Notes under the pieces: generated by a model
The model's database searches: none
Told to the model about the DNA's origin: nothing
The model's input: the letters and a program-made list of their open reading frames with translations, nothing else
Source: Corynespora cassiicola
Taxonomy: Eukaryota; Ascomycota; Dothideomycetes; Pleosporales; Corynesporascaceae
Length of the DNA stretch: 64,000 bases
NCBI GenBank assembly: GCA_022059125.1
Contig: JAEUWY010000008.1
Span: 1,178,001-1,242,000 of the forward strand
Reading direction: 5' to 3'
Part shown: one piece after another, positions 10,998 through 23,489 of the stretch
Numbering within the stretch: position 1 is the stretch's first letter
How the letters are laid out: each line of letters opens with the position of its first letter
Made by a program: the position numbers and the translations under genes

Positions 10998-11729
10998 TCG
11001 GTTCAGGGGCGACTGTTTCGACGACTTTACCGATGCATAGATGAGGGATTCCCAGGGACTCACGAACTATTACGACATAGAACTGGCATATATGGATATA
11101 ATATTGTACAACTAGGGGTTTCTAGATACTCGGATCTCCACCATGAGGGTCTGGCATGAATTCAACCGACAGAAGTTGGCCTTCTGTTTCTCAAACGTTT
11201 GCGTTCAAGTCGTGTTGAAGAACTTTTGCTCCGCTGTGAGAACATACATCATCGCACCTGCCAACCTGTATACCCCCGTCATGTGGGAAGGAAGTCATCA
11301 ATATCATCACTATGACCCTTTCTTGAGGTAAATATGTTGTGCGGCACAGTGGCCTTAACACGGACCATCTAATATTCGAGATGTGCTGCAGATGCTAAGG
11401 CATTCCATCACGCTTAACTTGGGATATTAGATGAAGTGGTCATTATATTTCTTATCAATCAAGTATGCGTGTGCGATTGTGTATGTTCATTGACATTTGA
11501 TGGCTTAGAAATGTGGAAACTGACAGCAACTTGATGATTCAGTAATTTTTCATGATAGCCACACATACACCCATCACTTGCTACAGTGATCAAGATGGAA
11601 CTGAAATTGATCTTTTCGTACAAAATAAAGCGTAATCTCCCCTTTATAACACCCACCAACAAAATTACGCACGCCTCAGAGTCCCCCCTTGACAACATTA
11701 CCGCTTCCCGCCGAAATGATCCGATGTTG
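10998..11729. other. Intergenic region
   Basis: Mostly AT-rich sequence with a short CA/TG-rich stretch near 11465-11490. No gene supported. Confidence 0.5.
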
Positions 11730-12949
11730 CTAAGAGATATCGTTACCAGTGGCTTTGAGAAATCTGTTGAGATAAACCACAGTGTCCAAATATGGCGGGC
11801 TTTCGTCTTTAATGCATTCCCAGAGACAGTCTCCCGTCGAGAAGAAATACAAATTCAACAAAGACGACGCTTCAACGAACTTTGGCATCCAGCCAAGAGA
11901 TGTCCAGTCTATTATAACAACCTCAGTGTTCTCTCCCTCTCCGGTAAATATAATGTTTTCCTCATGTAAATCGAGATGGGTGAGAACAGGTTCCCACCCA
12001 TTGGCGCGACTCATTATCTCCTTGAAGGAGGATAGGAACGCTAATCGACCACCATCATAGTACCCTCTCGCTAGTGTCAGTATGGAAGAGGCGTACTCTG
12101 ATGCGTCGTATAGAGCACCGATGAAATCTTTGTATGTTTCAAAGGGCCCCCACTGGCTGTTGGTCTTTCCATAGTGCAACAATCTCACGTACGCGTGCCA
12201 TGGCTGACCGTAGATTCGTCCATAGTATGTGGGGCTGGGCGGAGGCACTGAGCGAAGGTGACCGAGTTGTTCTCCGGTTTTCTGGAGAATGGTAGTTCGC
12301 ATCTTCTCTGGCAGTTTTTTCCATGTTTCTTTGTCACAGTGCTTCCCTTTGATGAATTCCATGACCATGTAGTGAAACGTTGGTAAGGTGCGGCGGTCTG
12401 TTTGGTCGTTGTTCGGGCCAAGAACTCCGGCCGGTGCGCCTCCTCGATGAGAGAATGCTGCATATACTTTGGGTATACGTATCTTGCAATTTTTTTCAAG
12501 ATATAGCATGTTCTCTGCCTCCTTTTACATGATTAGCCTAGTATTTGTGGACTATTCGGCGCTTTTTTCGTTCATCTTACTGTCAAGAGATCCCCAAGTC
12601 TACCAATTTTGACCACATAGACATCGAACACTTTGTAAAGCATCTGATATCCTGTCTTTGGAAGCTGAGCTTCAGTCCCATGTAGAGCCTCGATTTGAGG
12701 TATTGTGGGAAGTGCATGTGGTAGATTTTCGGCAATGTAATGGTAGTGAACCTTGGAGTTTTCATCCCAATGAGCTTCGGGGTTCGTTTCATCAGGCATA
12801 ATTGGGCCATCGCGCGAAAAGCCTGGACTGAAGTATTCGCTCCAGTGACGATCCTCAACTCCATAAGCCCAATCATGAAGCAATTTGTTGATTTCATGCC
12901 GATCACTCGTTCCAAAGTATTTCGTACGAACCTCCGCCAAGTTTAACAT
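11730..12949 (-). CDS. APH-fold phosphotransferase (kinase-like)
   Basis: Exons 12581-12949 and 11730-12521 join across a 59-bp GTAAGA...AAG intron in phase 0, giving 386 aa. This belongs to the aminoglycoside-phosphotransferase/choline-kinase-like superfamily that is greatly expanded in filamentous ascomycetes. The N-lobe strand MLYKVFDVYVVKIG carries the likely ATP-binding lysine. The join produces EAENMLYLEKN...IRIPKVYA, the usual helix-C region of the family. VMEFIKG marks the hinge. The catalytic loop is LTHLDLHEENI and the metal-binding motif is IIDW. All key residues are present, so it is probably an active small-molecule kinase. The substrate is unknown. An upstream ATG at 13051 is possible but adds an atypical hydrophobic leader. 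Confidence 0.82.
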
Positions 12950-13288
12950 GATTCTAGGTGGTGATAGTGATAAGAACAATAATTCGGGGAAAGATATCTT
13001 AGTACTCAGAAGTGTCGGTTCTATCCATCCAGATTCTTGTGTGAATTTCACCTTTACTTATAGGGAAAGCTCTTCCTGTCAGAGTTGTACACAAAACTGC
13101 TTTCAGCCTTTGATTTTCCGTTTGCGGTGATAAGCAATGCCCCCTTTTTATTATATCTTGAAGCCACTTAGCTTAGCGGAAAAACCTTAAATACTTATTC
13201 TTTGTATTCCAAAAGCGGGGGTTTATTCTTAAAGGAAACTTTATTTTAAGTACTACCTACGCTATTACTGCTTCTATATTTAGATTTC
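12950..13288. other. AT-rich intergenic region
   Basis: An AT-rich gap between two minus-strand genes, with many short A/T runs. No coding signal is seen. Confidence 0.5.
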
Positions 13289-13717
13289 TTAGCTTACAAA
13301 TATTATTGCTTTGCGAAAATATTGATATTCGAATACTCTGTCTATCCATTTGTGGTACCTTGCTATAGCGTCATCTTCTACCGGTGCGTGTGTATTTTCA
13401 CAATGTTCTTTAAACGCCTGCAGGTGTCGTCTAGGAATATATCCCTCTGTGATCTGCGCTTGAAGTGTATTGATATTCTCAACACGCTCTGGCATTTCAC
13501 TATCTTGGACTAGATGAAACCGGCAGCACCAATGTATATGAGTGCGAAGGTCATTCTCGATAAGAATGAAGAGAGCAGGCGGTGACTCCGCATCAAAGGA
13601 TACTTTGCCCGTGAAGAGTTCGTAATATCCTTGGTCGTTTACGGATTTAGGATCAAGTATCCCTTCTTGCCCTTTTTCAAGAATTGCAGAAGATTGGGGA
13701 TCAGGTTTAGATGCCAT
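13289..13717 (-). CDS. Hypothetical protein, 142 aa
   Basis: Single exon starting MASKPDPQSSAILEKGQEG. The composition is that of an ordinary soluble protein, with LFILIENDLRTHIHWCCRF and RYHKWIDRVFEY segments, no signal peptide and no membrane helix. I do not recognise the family. Flanking DNA is AT-rich, and an 18-bp perfect palindrome lies about 165 bp upstream of the start. It may be a lineage-specific gene or a decayed fragment of a larger one. Confidence 0.45.
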   Translation of the reverse strand: MASKPDPQSSAILEKGQEGILDPKSVNDQGYYELFTGKVSFDAESPPALFILIENDLRTHIHWCCRFHLVQDSEMPERVENINTLQAQITEGYIPRRHLQAFKEHCENTHAPVEDDAIARYHKWIDRVFEYQYFRKAIIFVS

Positions 13718-14113
13718 TTTGGATTTTCTGTGCGATTTCCTTTTTTCGATTTCTTTTTTCGGTTCCAGTTGCGTTTTGATTGGCGAAAATACAGTATGGA
13801 AGAGCGGTCTGAGAGATATCTGTATCTAGAAAATGTGGAAAAGCGCGTCGATTTATACATGAACTGCCTATAATAGAGTGAAACAGTTTGCGCAAACTGT
13901 CTCTCATCATTTGCACAAAGTGTCTCTCGTTATTTTTTCCAAGTCTTTCTAGTGTCCTAAACAAACCATTATTCTCTGCCTCGGACAGTTTTCAATTTTC
14001 TTCTCTGTTCCAAATTCTATTATTAACGAGCACAATATTCATTTCTAGCGTCTTAAATTGTTTGATGAAGCAAATGCCTGACACCTTAGCTCCTTTATAT
14101 TCAGAAATCGGGC
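13718..14113. other. Intergenic region with palindrome
   Basis: Pyrimidine-rich on the plus strand. It contains the palindrome listed separately. No gene supported. Confidence 0.5.
13883..13900. repeat. 18-bp perfect palindrome
   Basis: ACAGTTTGCGCAAACTGT reads the same on both strands. It lies upstream of the minus-strand 142-aa gene and is followed by the related half TTGCACAAAGTGTCTCTCG, so that a CAAA(C/G)TGTCTCTC element appears twice. It could be a dimeric-regulator site; this is inference. Confidence 0.7.
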
Positions 14114-17100
14114 TCAAAGGTTGCTTCTACCTCCATAACACCTCTTCCCTTCCATGACCCTCCTACTCCTTCTCACCCCTTCTCCGCGAATCCCTCCTGC
14201 CACCGCATCTCGCACATTCTGAACCCCTAGCTCCCTCTCCAACTTCTCCTGCCAATTCAGCCGTTTTATTTTCACACTAGCCTCGGAAATGACGCCAGGA
14301 GGCGATACTGGGGCGTAATACCACCGGGGTGACGAGTTCTCCGCTGCCACACCTTTTCTGTGCGAAGGCGATCCCGGGCTGGCACTCGCCGTCGAAGTGC
14401 TCTCACTTAATAGCGTCTCCCCCTCAACCCGGCCTTTCCCCTTCATGGCATGCCGCCCTCGCGGTTGCATCACGGTATCCTGCATTGAACCTTCATCTCG
14501 GCCCGACCTCCACAAGCCTTTCTTCACAAGCTGCTTCCCTTCTGCAGCCCTTGCGCTCGCCATCTTCTCTACCAGCACGCTCACGTCTAGTCCGTTGCTT
14601 GCCTCGGTGTCGGCATTGTTGGCGGTCGATGGGGTTCTGGAGGTCCAGCGCGAGCGCGCGGGCGTGTTTGGCGGGACAATGGCCATGGGGTCCGAGAAGG
14701 GGACGTCGAAGGAGTGTTTTCGGGCGGTATTTAAGGCATACGACATTGAAGGCGAGGGAGTGGGCGCAGAAGATCGCTGGACATGGGCGGAGAGTTGGAA
14801 GGAAGGCGCACTTTCCGCGGGCGGGATTTGGGCTACTTTGGTCGAGTTTTTGGGCATGGGTGATTTCGATAAGAGAGACATACTGGAGGGCTCTACTGAT
14901 CGACGAGATTCTGAAGTCGCTTTGTCTGACCCGCCCTTTTTTGCTAGGTTTCGGGATTTTGAGGGGTTGGATTTGGGCTTTGTCGGATGGATGCCTTTGT
15001 TCTTGCGAGGTTTCTTGGCACGGGTTTCATGGGGCTTTGTGGGGTCAAGTGAATTTGACAATGCTACGCGCTTGCGGCGCTGAGATTTCGCAATTGGCTT
15101 TTTCGAGGGTTTCTTGCGTGTTTTTGAGGGGGGTGCGAATGGATTACCGGTGAGAACATCAGATTCGTCATCTTCCAGGAGATTAGAGTCCACGAACGAG
15201 ATGAATCCACCGAGACCATCTGGGGCTGATGGGCGTCGATGGAGAAAATCTAGAAAGTCGAGGGTCTTGCGCTTCTTGTGGGATTCCGACGCGGCTGTGA
15301 CGGCATCTAACTTAAAATTGTTAGCATTAGAACCATCGCATCAAACACTTCTTGCATCCATGTGACAAACAACCGAAAGGAAAAGAAAATACCTGTCGGT
15401 CATGACTGTCAGATTCTTGATCATCAGCTCCTTTCTTCCCCCTAATCACGACTTGATCTTGCCTACTATGTTTCGTCGCCAATCTCTTTTTCGGGGTTGT
15501 AATGACATCCAATGCTGGGTTCTGAATAGCCTCATTCCGACGCTCATTGCTACTGGTTGATGCATTTGAGACCGTAGAATAGGCATGTGACAACTGATCT
15601 GGCCCTTGTGGTACTTGATCCAACGCCTCAGATTTCAATTTGGTCTTTTCGTGTGATATGTTTCTCGGCCAAGGCGAATTGTCTTGGGCGGGAGTTTGGA
15701 GAGGCTCGATACTGGACCGAATTAAGCGCAAGCCATTGTCTACAAGGTCAAAAGGTGCCGAATTCAAGAGTCCATACAGGAATATGTCAAACTTGTGATC
15801 ATAGAGCTGTTCCCATTCGTATCCAGGCACTGCAGGTGGAATCTCTGGAAGTAAACCTTTGTGAAAAAACGTTGGAAATCCGTTTTCATCTTGATACACC
15901 CCTTCGTAGTCGATATTTGCGAGGCCATAGCAGATTTGGCCAAGTTCTAGGTTGTACTTTTCAATCCATTGGTAGCCTGGAATATATGGACAGTCGGCGG
16001 GTAGGTGCCCTGGTGCGAGAAACAGGACTCGCGCACGGGTTTGGATTTCTTCGCGATGGTCTTCAAGGTCTTCACTAACTGTTTTATTCTTACGGTTGGG
16101 TCTACCTCGTGTTTTGGTGATTTTCTTAGTTTTGCGTGGGCGACGACTCGTCGTTCGCATCTCCAGGCTCTCAAAACTGGACTGGCTGTGTCTTCTCGGA
16201 TCGTAAGCTGCATTCGGATGATCCCATGGCAGCTTTTGCACTTTCGGTAAAATCGGGCTAAGAGTGCGGGCCGAGCTGCTGGAATATCTTCTCGCGTTCC
16301 AAGCGGCCCTTGGGTGACCAACGCGGAGCCGACGAACAAGGTGTAATTCCGGGCTCGATATGTAATCTGAGGGAGCCAAGGGTTCGTCGTAGGAGTGCTC
16401 AACGATAGCGAAGTCATGGGTCCTATTGTTGCTACTGCCATCTTGGTGTTTGCGTTTTCTATTCCCATTCGTGACCTTGCTGCTAGTATCAATTTTCAGA
16501 CTCGATTTGCGAGGTGCCAATCTCCGTCGTGGAGTAGTCTTTAAGCTATTCGTTCGCGATGTGCCAAGTGAGCTGACATCTGCATTGTCACCAGAATCTT
16601 CATCAAGATCGTTGTACGCCACCCTTCGCTCCACAGTATTTGGAGAAAAATGGACCTTTGAAGCGCGCCGCGGCTCCATTTCGAGATTGTCCTCAGCAAT
16701 GTTACTACTCATACGTCGCGTGGGAATACTAAAGAAGCTCGCATGCTTATCCGAGGAGCGTCGACGGGGGAAATACTCTTCCACCTCATGATCCCATATA
16801 TGCTGAGCCTTGCGCTGTACTCAAATCAGTCTCTATGTTGTATGATAAGCTCGCCATATCTTACCTCGGAGTCCGAAAATGTCCACTCAAATCCACAAAA
16901 TGGGCAATATGAATTTGCCTCGTCATGATGCTGCTGATAATGGGCCCGAATTGAATCAAGATCGCCCCTCGGCAAAGGCTCAGTGCAGACCTTGCAAACG
17001 GAGTCATTTCTCGATCTATCACTCATCAGTAAATGAAGCTGATATTTGAGCTCTGCAACAGGCATCTGTTCAATCTGTGAGACCAAATTAGGCACAGCTT

Positions 17101-19210
17101 CTGTGTGGCTTGCCCGTGAGGATGATCTCAAGATTCTGTGGCTAGTGATACTTTCTCGTATCTGCTCTTCAAACTTCTCCTCCCACTTCTGGAGTTCATA
17201 GGCGCGTAATGCTGTGCTGACAGGGGAATCGATCACATCCCCAGGAGTTTGCGGGGCATTGGACGGGCTTAGATCTTTGAGCCAAGCGTTGAACTCTTCG
17301 AAATCGAGGGGGAGCAAATCGCTTGGGCGACGATGCAAAGCCAACGGGGTGGTCAGGGTATTTACAATGCTGTCGTCGTCTTCATCCATCTCCGAAGGTT
17401 CTTTCTCAATAATGTCCCAGTATGCGTCGTCATCGCGGGTCCAGGGCTCGTTTCCTCTCAGAGGTGTTACCGGCCTATTCGGATGGGGCACCTCAATGGC
17501 AGCTAATTTCTCCGCCAGAGAGCGTACAGCATTGTGGGGCTGTACCGGAGGCACGGACGGCAGGTTTCCACTGGGATACAACTCAGGAAGATTCTTGATA
17601 AAAAGCCTCCATTCATCTTCTTTCCCACTTGTTAGCCAGTCGCTGCGATGTTTGAAGATGGTTGCTGCAAGGCCGTCTTGGAAGAGCTCCCGTTCAAAGT
17701 TCCACAATGCAGCCTTGAACTTAGAAGCTCTAGGTTGCTTATGCATGAGCCCGAATTTACGAGGGGCTGTGGCCTTTTTCACTCTGACGTAGGTTTTAGT
17801 GGCAGTCATTATATCGCCCAACCCATCGTGGTCCGCCCAGGTCGATACGGTATGCGCGCTTCGCATAGTTTCTTTCCGAGCAACTTCTTCGTCTTCCAGC
17901 TTTGCTTCCTGCCATGCAGGGTTGGGTTGCGTGGGATCTTGCCAATCGCCTATGAAAGTCCAGAAATAATAATGTGGAAGGTCTGCGCCTGGAAAGCGGA
18001 TAAAAAACAGATTATGGAGTGAGCGCGGTTCGTAGTACGAATCGACCTGCTCTCCATACTCAAGATAAGATGGAATGTAACAAATCGGAGAGCGATATTC
18101 TGAGGCACGAAATATGTCTGCCTGCATGTCGCGTTTGTCCTTTTCTTTGCGCAGCTCATGGGTTTGTAAGTGCTCTTTCGTCACCCGTCCACTATAGACA
18201 TGTTTAGAATGAGTTGTTGCTTTTTTGCGTTTGTTCCACTTTCTGTAGACTTGAGCGAGATCGAGATCCGAAGTTTTCGGAGGCAGTTGAAGGTACATGC
18301 GGCCATTCCATGACTGTACCTGTGTACGTGTGGCCCAATCGGAAGCTCGTTCAACTACAGCGTTGCGCAGTGTTCCGATCAAAACACCATTGCGCGCGCA
18401 ATTACGAGTATTCACCGAAAGTTTCGGTACAAAGTCAGGGCCTATGCATTCAGGGTGATTGCGACCTGGAAGCTCAAGTATTTCGTTTGAAATTGTGGTA
18501 CTGAGTCTCATTACAGTATAAGGTATCTTTCTGGGAATTGGCTCGGGTGGCTGAGGAATGCTGTGTGAAGGAGCTGTGGAATATGGCCATTCGAATATCC
18601 TCAAATTTTGTTTCGGAAATATCGGAGATGGCGTCGCGCGTGTGGTCGCAGTTGACTGTGTCGTCGTATCTGTACAATCCGATCGTGAATCATCGTGTTC
18701 GAGCCCGCGCAACGTATTGGCGATGAAGACTTCGTCGTACTCAAACTCAAGTTCCGACTCAACTGAGGTTGTATCACTGACAAAACCATCCTCTTCTGCT
18801 CTTCTCACATCCCTAGCCGCTGTTTTGATGGACTTTTCTCTTCTATTGTGTTCCCTCTTCTTTTCCAGCGCTTCTTTCTGGCGTCGAATCTTGTCTTGCT
18901 TCTCCTGAAATACCCTCTCGCGCTCCTTCGCTTCGTACAGTTCAAGCCGGTCTTGCTTTGCAAGTGCCTGGGCCAGCCAGTGTTTGGGTTTGTCTTTGCG
19001 CCAGACCCCCCTGGCTTTCGCAACATGAAGGAGCTCCACATACGTCTTATCATCCCAGTGGGTTCCTGTACGATGCTCTTCCTTGACACGATGCGTGCCA
19101 CCTCGCCGATGGGGAGCAGCTTGCGGCGCCATTCTCCGCCGCATCACCTCGGCAGGATCTTCCTCTTCATACAGAGAGGCAAACTTGCGTTTTGGCTTCC
19201 CTTTGGGCAT
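14114..19210 (-). CDS. Very large nuclear-type protein with paired C2H2 fingers
   Basis: Three long exons (16865-19210, 15393-16814, 14114-15310) join through phase-0 introns of 50 and 82 bp to give about 1,654 aa. The N-terminus is basic (MPKGKPKRKFASLYEEED), followed by a charged coiled-coil-like stretch near 80-135. Two fingers of the same spacing sit at C739/C742/H757/H761 and C769/C772/H787/H791 (C-x2-C-x14-H-x3-H); the second is split by intron 1. The middle region has two related blocks, PYIPGYQWIEKYN and PAVPGYEWEQLYD, and two blocks of the HPxAAxxxRRxSxSS kind. The C-terminal 400 residues are disordered and Ser/Lys-rich. No enzyme domain is visible. A chromatin or DNA-associated role is inference. 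The exon 2-3 join uses an AAG acceptor at 15311; other joins break the frame, which is the main uncertainty over whether this is one gene or two. Confidence 0.7.
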
Positions 19211-19580
19211 TTTGAATGATTTCAGCTATGTGGGTTTTAGTGCTTGGAGGGATATGAGATCATTAATGAGACTAATGAGACTAAGTAGAGTCAGGCTGTT
19301 CAGGATTGTAGCCATGCAATGGAGCAGGTCCTCCAGCTTGTGCACAAGCTCTTTGTCAACCCGGAAATGGATCCAATTTTAAGCGTGTGGCGTTTCTCCT
19401 CATGATTAGTAGTAGGTTCTTTGTTACAAAAGCCATGTTCGCTACTGGTCAGTGATGCAGGATACAAAGACACAAGAAAACACCACATATCTGGCATGAA
19501 CAAGAATGGAATTTCATTTGAATCGTTAGGGTATCTCGCTGTGTGATGTCAATAGGTGACTCATAAATTGGGAAACCTGC
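19211..19580. other. Intergenic region
   Basis: Upstream region of the large minus-strand gene and 3' flank of the glutaminyl-cyclase-like gene. No gene supported. Confidence 0.5.
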
Positions 19581-20796
19581 TTACAATTCTGTCTTTCCTA
19601 TGTACTCGTCACTTCTTTTCTCTTTCTTGAAATCAAAGTATCCTTCCAGCTCCATCCACTCGGCGGTAAATGCCGTGACCAACCTTGTCCAGTCTTCGAC
19701 CGTCTTCATATCCAGGTGCTCGCCGTCATCGGTGATCTCGTGCCATACTTTGGGGAAAGGCGAGGGAATCATATGCAGAATGTCGACTCCACGAGCCATG
19801 AAAGGCACGTGGTCGTCCTGAACAAAGCCGCCGATGAAGGCGTCGTCAGCCTTATCAGCATCCTTTAGGAAACGGGGCTCGGCGCGAGGCTTCTTGTTCT
19901 TGCGCTTCGCCATATTCGTCGGATGGTTGGGCGACGACTTAAACAGGCCCAACTCTCGAAGCCGGTGCTCAGCATCAGCCATGTGCTTGTATGCCCAGTG
20001 TGTTGTCTTGAAGTATGATGGGATGCTAGGGCCTGCGGATCCCAAGAGGTCGAGCAGGAGGAATAGGTTGATGGAGTTGAGGGGGGTGCGGTACGTCGAC
20101 ATGGCAGGGTGGTATGAAAACTCCCATTCTTCAGCCAGTGCACTATGGTTCGTGTTAGCAACTCTGACGGGCATACGTAGTGAGTCTTTCGGCATACCGT
20201 GCCCCGTACAAGCTGTCCGTGTCGGTCCAGCTCTTAAAGGCCTCTTCACCGTCCAGCAGCAGAATCTGCACGCCCTTGTGTTCGTCCAATTCATCAACGC
20301 CCTCGGTCTCCCACTTCTTAGACAGTGCCGCGTCTATAGTCCGCGCGGCATGCAAGATGATGGCGCATGGCACGGCGCTATCTGTTGCTCCTATGAAGCC
20401 CTCAGGGGTCAACTTGCTGTCGTAATGCGCAACGAGTGCCAGCCGCCCCACATCGCCTGGCTGGGTGCCTGGAGGATCGCGGGTAGCGATAAGGTTCACA
20501 AATGGAATCTTTTTGCCATTACTGACGGGTGTGGTCGACGACGAGTTCTGCAGCTCGACGTTCCACTGGGGCAGTTGGGTTTTGAAGAAGTCGAGGAAAT
20601 GCTGCAGCACAGCCGTATTTCCTTCGGTGCCCGATACGCGAGTGCGTAGAATGGGCGCGAGAATGGTGCCCGTCTTGATATCAAACTCGCCGCCGGGGCT
20701 AGGGAGTCCCTTCAACGTGTCATCGCTGAGCGTGTTGTAGGCGGATCCAAGTGACGCCAGGGAAAGGAGCGACAGGAACGGGGAAAGCAGTATCAT
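19581..20796 (-). CDS. Secreted M28-family glutaminyl-peptide cyclotransferase-like enzyme
   Basis: Exons 20198-20796 and 19581-20142 join across a 55-bp intron, giving 386 aa. Residues 1-19 form a signal peptide (MILLSPFLSLLSLASLGSA). Zinc-site motifs of the M28/glutaminyl-cyclase family are intact: AHYDSK (His124/Asp126), GATDSAVPCA (Asp139), LLDGEEAF (Glu184/Glu185), and a C-terminal DDHVPFMARGVDILHMIP block followed by VWHEITDDGEHLD. The splice restores TDSLYGARALAEEWE, as in family members. The likely reaction is conversion of N-terminal glutamine to pyroglutamate on secreted proteins in the ER/Golgi lumen; a peptidase role cannot be excluded. It is divergently transcribed from the mitochondrial membrane protein gene with about 420 bp between starts. 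Confidence 0.9.
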
Positions 20797-21217
20797 GGCG
20801 CAGAGAAAGCAACGTAGAAGCAGAGTCTGTTACGAAGGAAGCAGAAATCGCATACTGAGCCGACACGTACAAGACGGCGGAGGCTTTGCGGCTGCTTCGG
20901 AGGTCAGAAAGAGAATCGTGGTCTCAATGCATGCTGGGCGCTTGGGCCCCGACACCGCCCGCGGGCGGGCAGCATCCGAGGCACGTGACACCGCGTTCAT
21001 GCCGAATGTTGACAGGTTTTTGTGCTCAATGCTTGGCTGTTGCGGATGGGAACACATCGTCTCCCGATCGTCATGTCGTGGATCTCGCATGCTGCCCTAC
21101 CACGCTGCCTTGATATCGCAGGAAGGCTGTCGCGCCAAGCCTCGGTGGGAGCAAGTCTAGCCGGCGCCCCCATCTCATCACGCGTCCGACCCTGCATCAA
21201 CCACCTCATCCATTGAC
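20797..21217. promoter_or_regulatory. Divergent promoter region
   Basis: This GC-rich 421-bp gap separates two divergent start codons, so it must hold both promoters. A CACGTGA E-box is at 20982-20988. No TATA box is obvious. Confidence 0.6.
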
Positions 21218-22366
21218 ATGCAGTTCCGCTTTTACACCTTTGCCCAGGCCTTCAGGGGCTCTGGAGCATGGGCAGGGCTCAATGGCTCACGCGCAGGGCC
21301 CCGGATAACACAGTTTGTCTGCCGGACCTGCCATCACAAATTTTCCACGTCTGCTATTCTGCGCAAGGCCGCCCAAGCGACCAAGAGCCTGGCCAAAAAT
21401 GTCCAGAAGAAGACCAAGGCAGCTGAAACACGTGAGTGGTCTTTCCATGACCTCCTCGAATCGTTGGTTGACCGCAACAGGATATTCTCGTAACTTACTC
21501 ATCTACGATGCTGGAGACACGCGCACCGCTTTCGTCACTTTCTGGAAAGCAACCGCCATCTTCCAATTCGGTACCTGTACCATCTTTTTGGTTCCCATGC
21601 TCTACAACAACCAAAACCAGCCAGACGAGAATATACGCCTACTGCAGGCTGCCGGAGGTATACTAGCAATTTTCCTCTGTTCTGTTCTACACTTTTCCCA
21701 GGCGTCTAGCTTGTCATGTTATCTCCAACTCGGTTGTTTCCCTGAGTTATCCAAAGCGTCTATATGTTGGAATGAATTCTTACGCTATTAGTCTTTGTCC
21801 TTGGCGCAATTCCATCTTTGACGATGGCTTACCTTACTGCCCCCTTTGTCAAGAAGGTTTTCATGGAAATTCCAGAGTGGGCGCAAAAGAGTCGAAGTGG
21901 GTTGTTGGCCTTCGCACGCAATCCTCCTGGAGATACGCGAATCAACTTTGTGACTCTCCGCACTTTCCCCTTTGAACATAATACGAGCGTCTTCCTGTCC
22001 GAATTGAGAGCTCTACCCCCGCAAAAGGGTCGATTTGCCAATATTGAGCTTCCGAAGTCCCTTGCTTGGCGTCAACGCCAAAAAGAAAAGAGTCTGGCCA
22101 ACCGGATATGGGATGTCGTAAAGGAGCAACGTTTCAAATTCTATGTAAAAGAAGGCAGGGCATATACGATCAAAACTGGGGTACCGGGTGTATGGGAAAG
22201 CATCGCAGAGAAGATTCAGCAACAGACGTCGGCCGAAGCAGCAAATTCCATAGCCAAGGGTGCAAAACCTCTGAAGCCAGTAAAGCAGGCAGCGCCAGTC
22301 AAGCTCGTTGCCGATCGAGAAAGGCAAAAGGCCATCAAACGACAGACCGCCCGCTCTGCTCGATAA
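21218..22366 (+). CDS. Mitochondrial membrane protein, TMEM70/186/223-like
   Basis: Exons 21218-21431, 21481-21657 and 21792-22366 give about 321 aa. The N-terminus is rich in Arg, Ser and Ala with a KFSTSAIL segment, as in a mitochondrial presequence. SRNLLIYDAGDTRTAFVTFW leads into a first membrane helix (FQFGTCTIFLVPMLY). A second helix follows the splice (VFVLGAIPSLTMAYLTAPF). The C-terminal matrix-like domain is basic and ends in a Lys/Arg/Ala tail. The hairpin plus C-terminal domain resembles the TMEM70/TMEM186/TMEM223 family of respiratory-complex assembly factors, an assignment made from layout and remembered motifs only. The 134-bp second intron is longer than its neighbours and might hide a micro-exon. 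Confidence 0.7.
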
Positions 22367-23489
22367 GAGAATAAGACGTATAAGGTGTGCCTCGGCTAAA
22401 CCATCACTAACACTCATGTATAAATACTGGATTGTACAATAGATTGATACTGCCGGAGTGTATAGTTCGGAATATTGGGTTGCAAAATTCCATCAGCTCC
22501 TTTACCGATCAGTGTGATCAAGCCGTATAGGCCGTGACAATTAGCACCCGCAATTCGTCTACCGAATCTCGCACGGCCGGCTCGCGTTGTTCATTGAGCC
22601 CGTCCGGTTTTTGACATTTGCTACATAATCATGGTGCAAGATTTCCCGTTCCACGGATACGGGAAGGAGTACCGGAATTGGGACCGTCTATCCCACGTGT
22701 GAGGGCTGTGGCCAGTATGTACCACAAATCCATTGGGATCGCCACCATCCAGATCTTCCGTATTTCCTACTGGCCCATCGTCCTGCCCAAGTACCTTCCT
22801 TCTATCCTATAGCACAACCGATCCATGGGCCGGGCACTCTGCTTGTGCAATGAAATCGCATTTAGGCAGAATAGCTCGATCTGCGTTTAGCTTCCGTTCC
22901 CCACCGGGGTAGCATGCGGGGTTTCTCACCCAAAAGTATTCGCAAATCTGTTCAACTACGTACACAAACACGTCATTACACGACTGGATCATCAAGCTTG
23001 AATAAGCATTGAAAACGGGGCGAAGATTTCTAACTCGCTCTAGAGAAAGTCCAATCTCCCCATGCCCCGAAATCTGCTGCCACAGATCATTTGCAACTTG
23101 GAGCAGCGGGGCTAAAGGTCAGCGAACGCCCCAATTAAAATCTTACTAGGCAAAACATGCGGAAACAATGCCCGTTGAGGTGGCCGCATCAAGCCTACGC
23201 CAATGAGCTTAACCGACAATTTAACCGCGCTAGAAAAGCTTCGCTGCGCAAAGTCTATTCGCCCTCAGTACAGAGATTCCGTCGTCTGATAGGTTGCTTG
23301 CGTGTACCGCAAGCTCGTATGGAGAAACCGACCAGCGGAGCTCGGGCAAGATCCCGGGACTACAGCCATGGGGCGGTACGCCTGAACTTCAGGGCGCACA
23401 GGGTATAGATAGCTCTACATTCCTTGTCATGCGATGAGAGTTTGTTCCCTTCTTCCCAATTCACTACTGACTGCAACCACAACGCAGCA
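22367..23489. other. Intergenic region
   Basis: About 1.1 kb. The open frame at 23157-23408 is arginine-rich in all readings and has no domain, so it is not called. It includes the 5' leader of the transporter gene. Confidence 0.5.

Noticed and set aside
14329..15153. 274-aa and 228-aa plus-strand frames opposite exon 3 of the large gene
   Set aside because: Both overlap a Ser/Lys-rich coding exon and have no start context or domain.
23157..23408. 83-aa Arg-rich plus-strand frame
   Set aside because: Arginine-rich in several frames, typical of random GC-mixed DNA.
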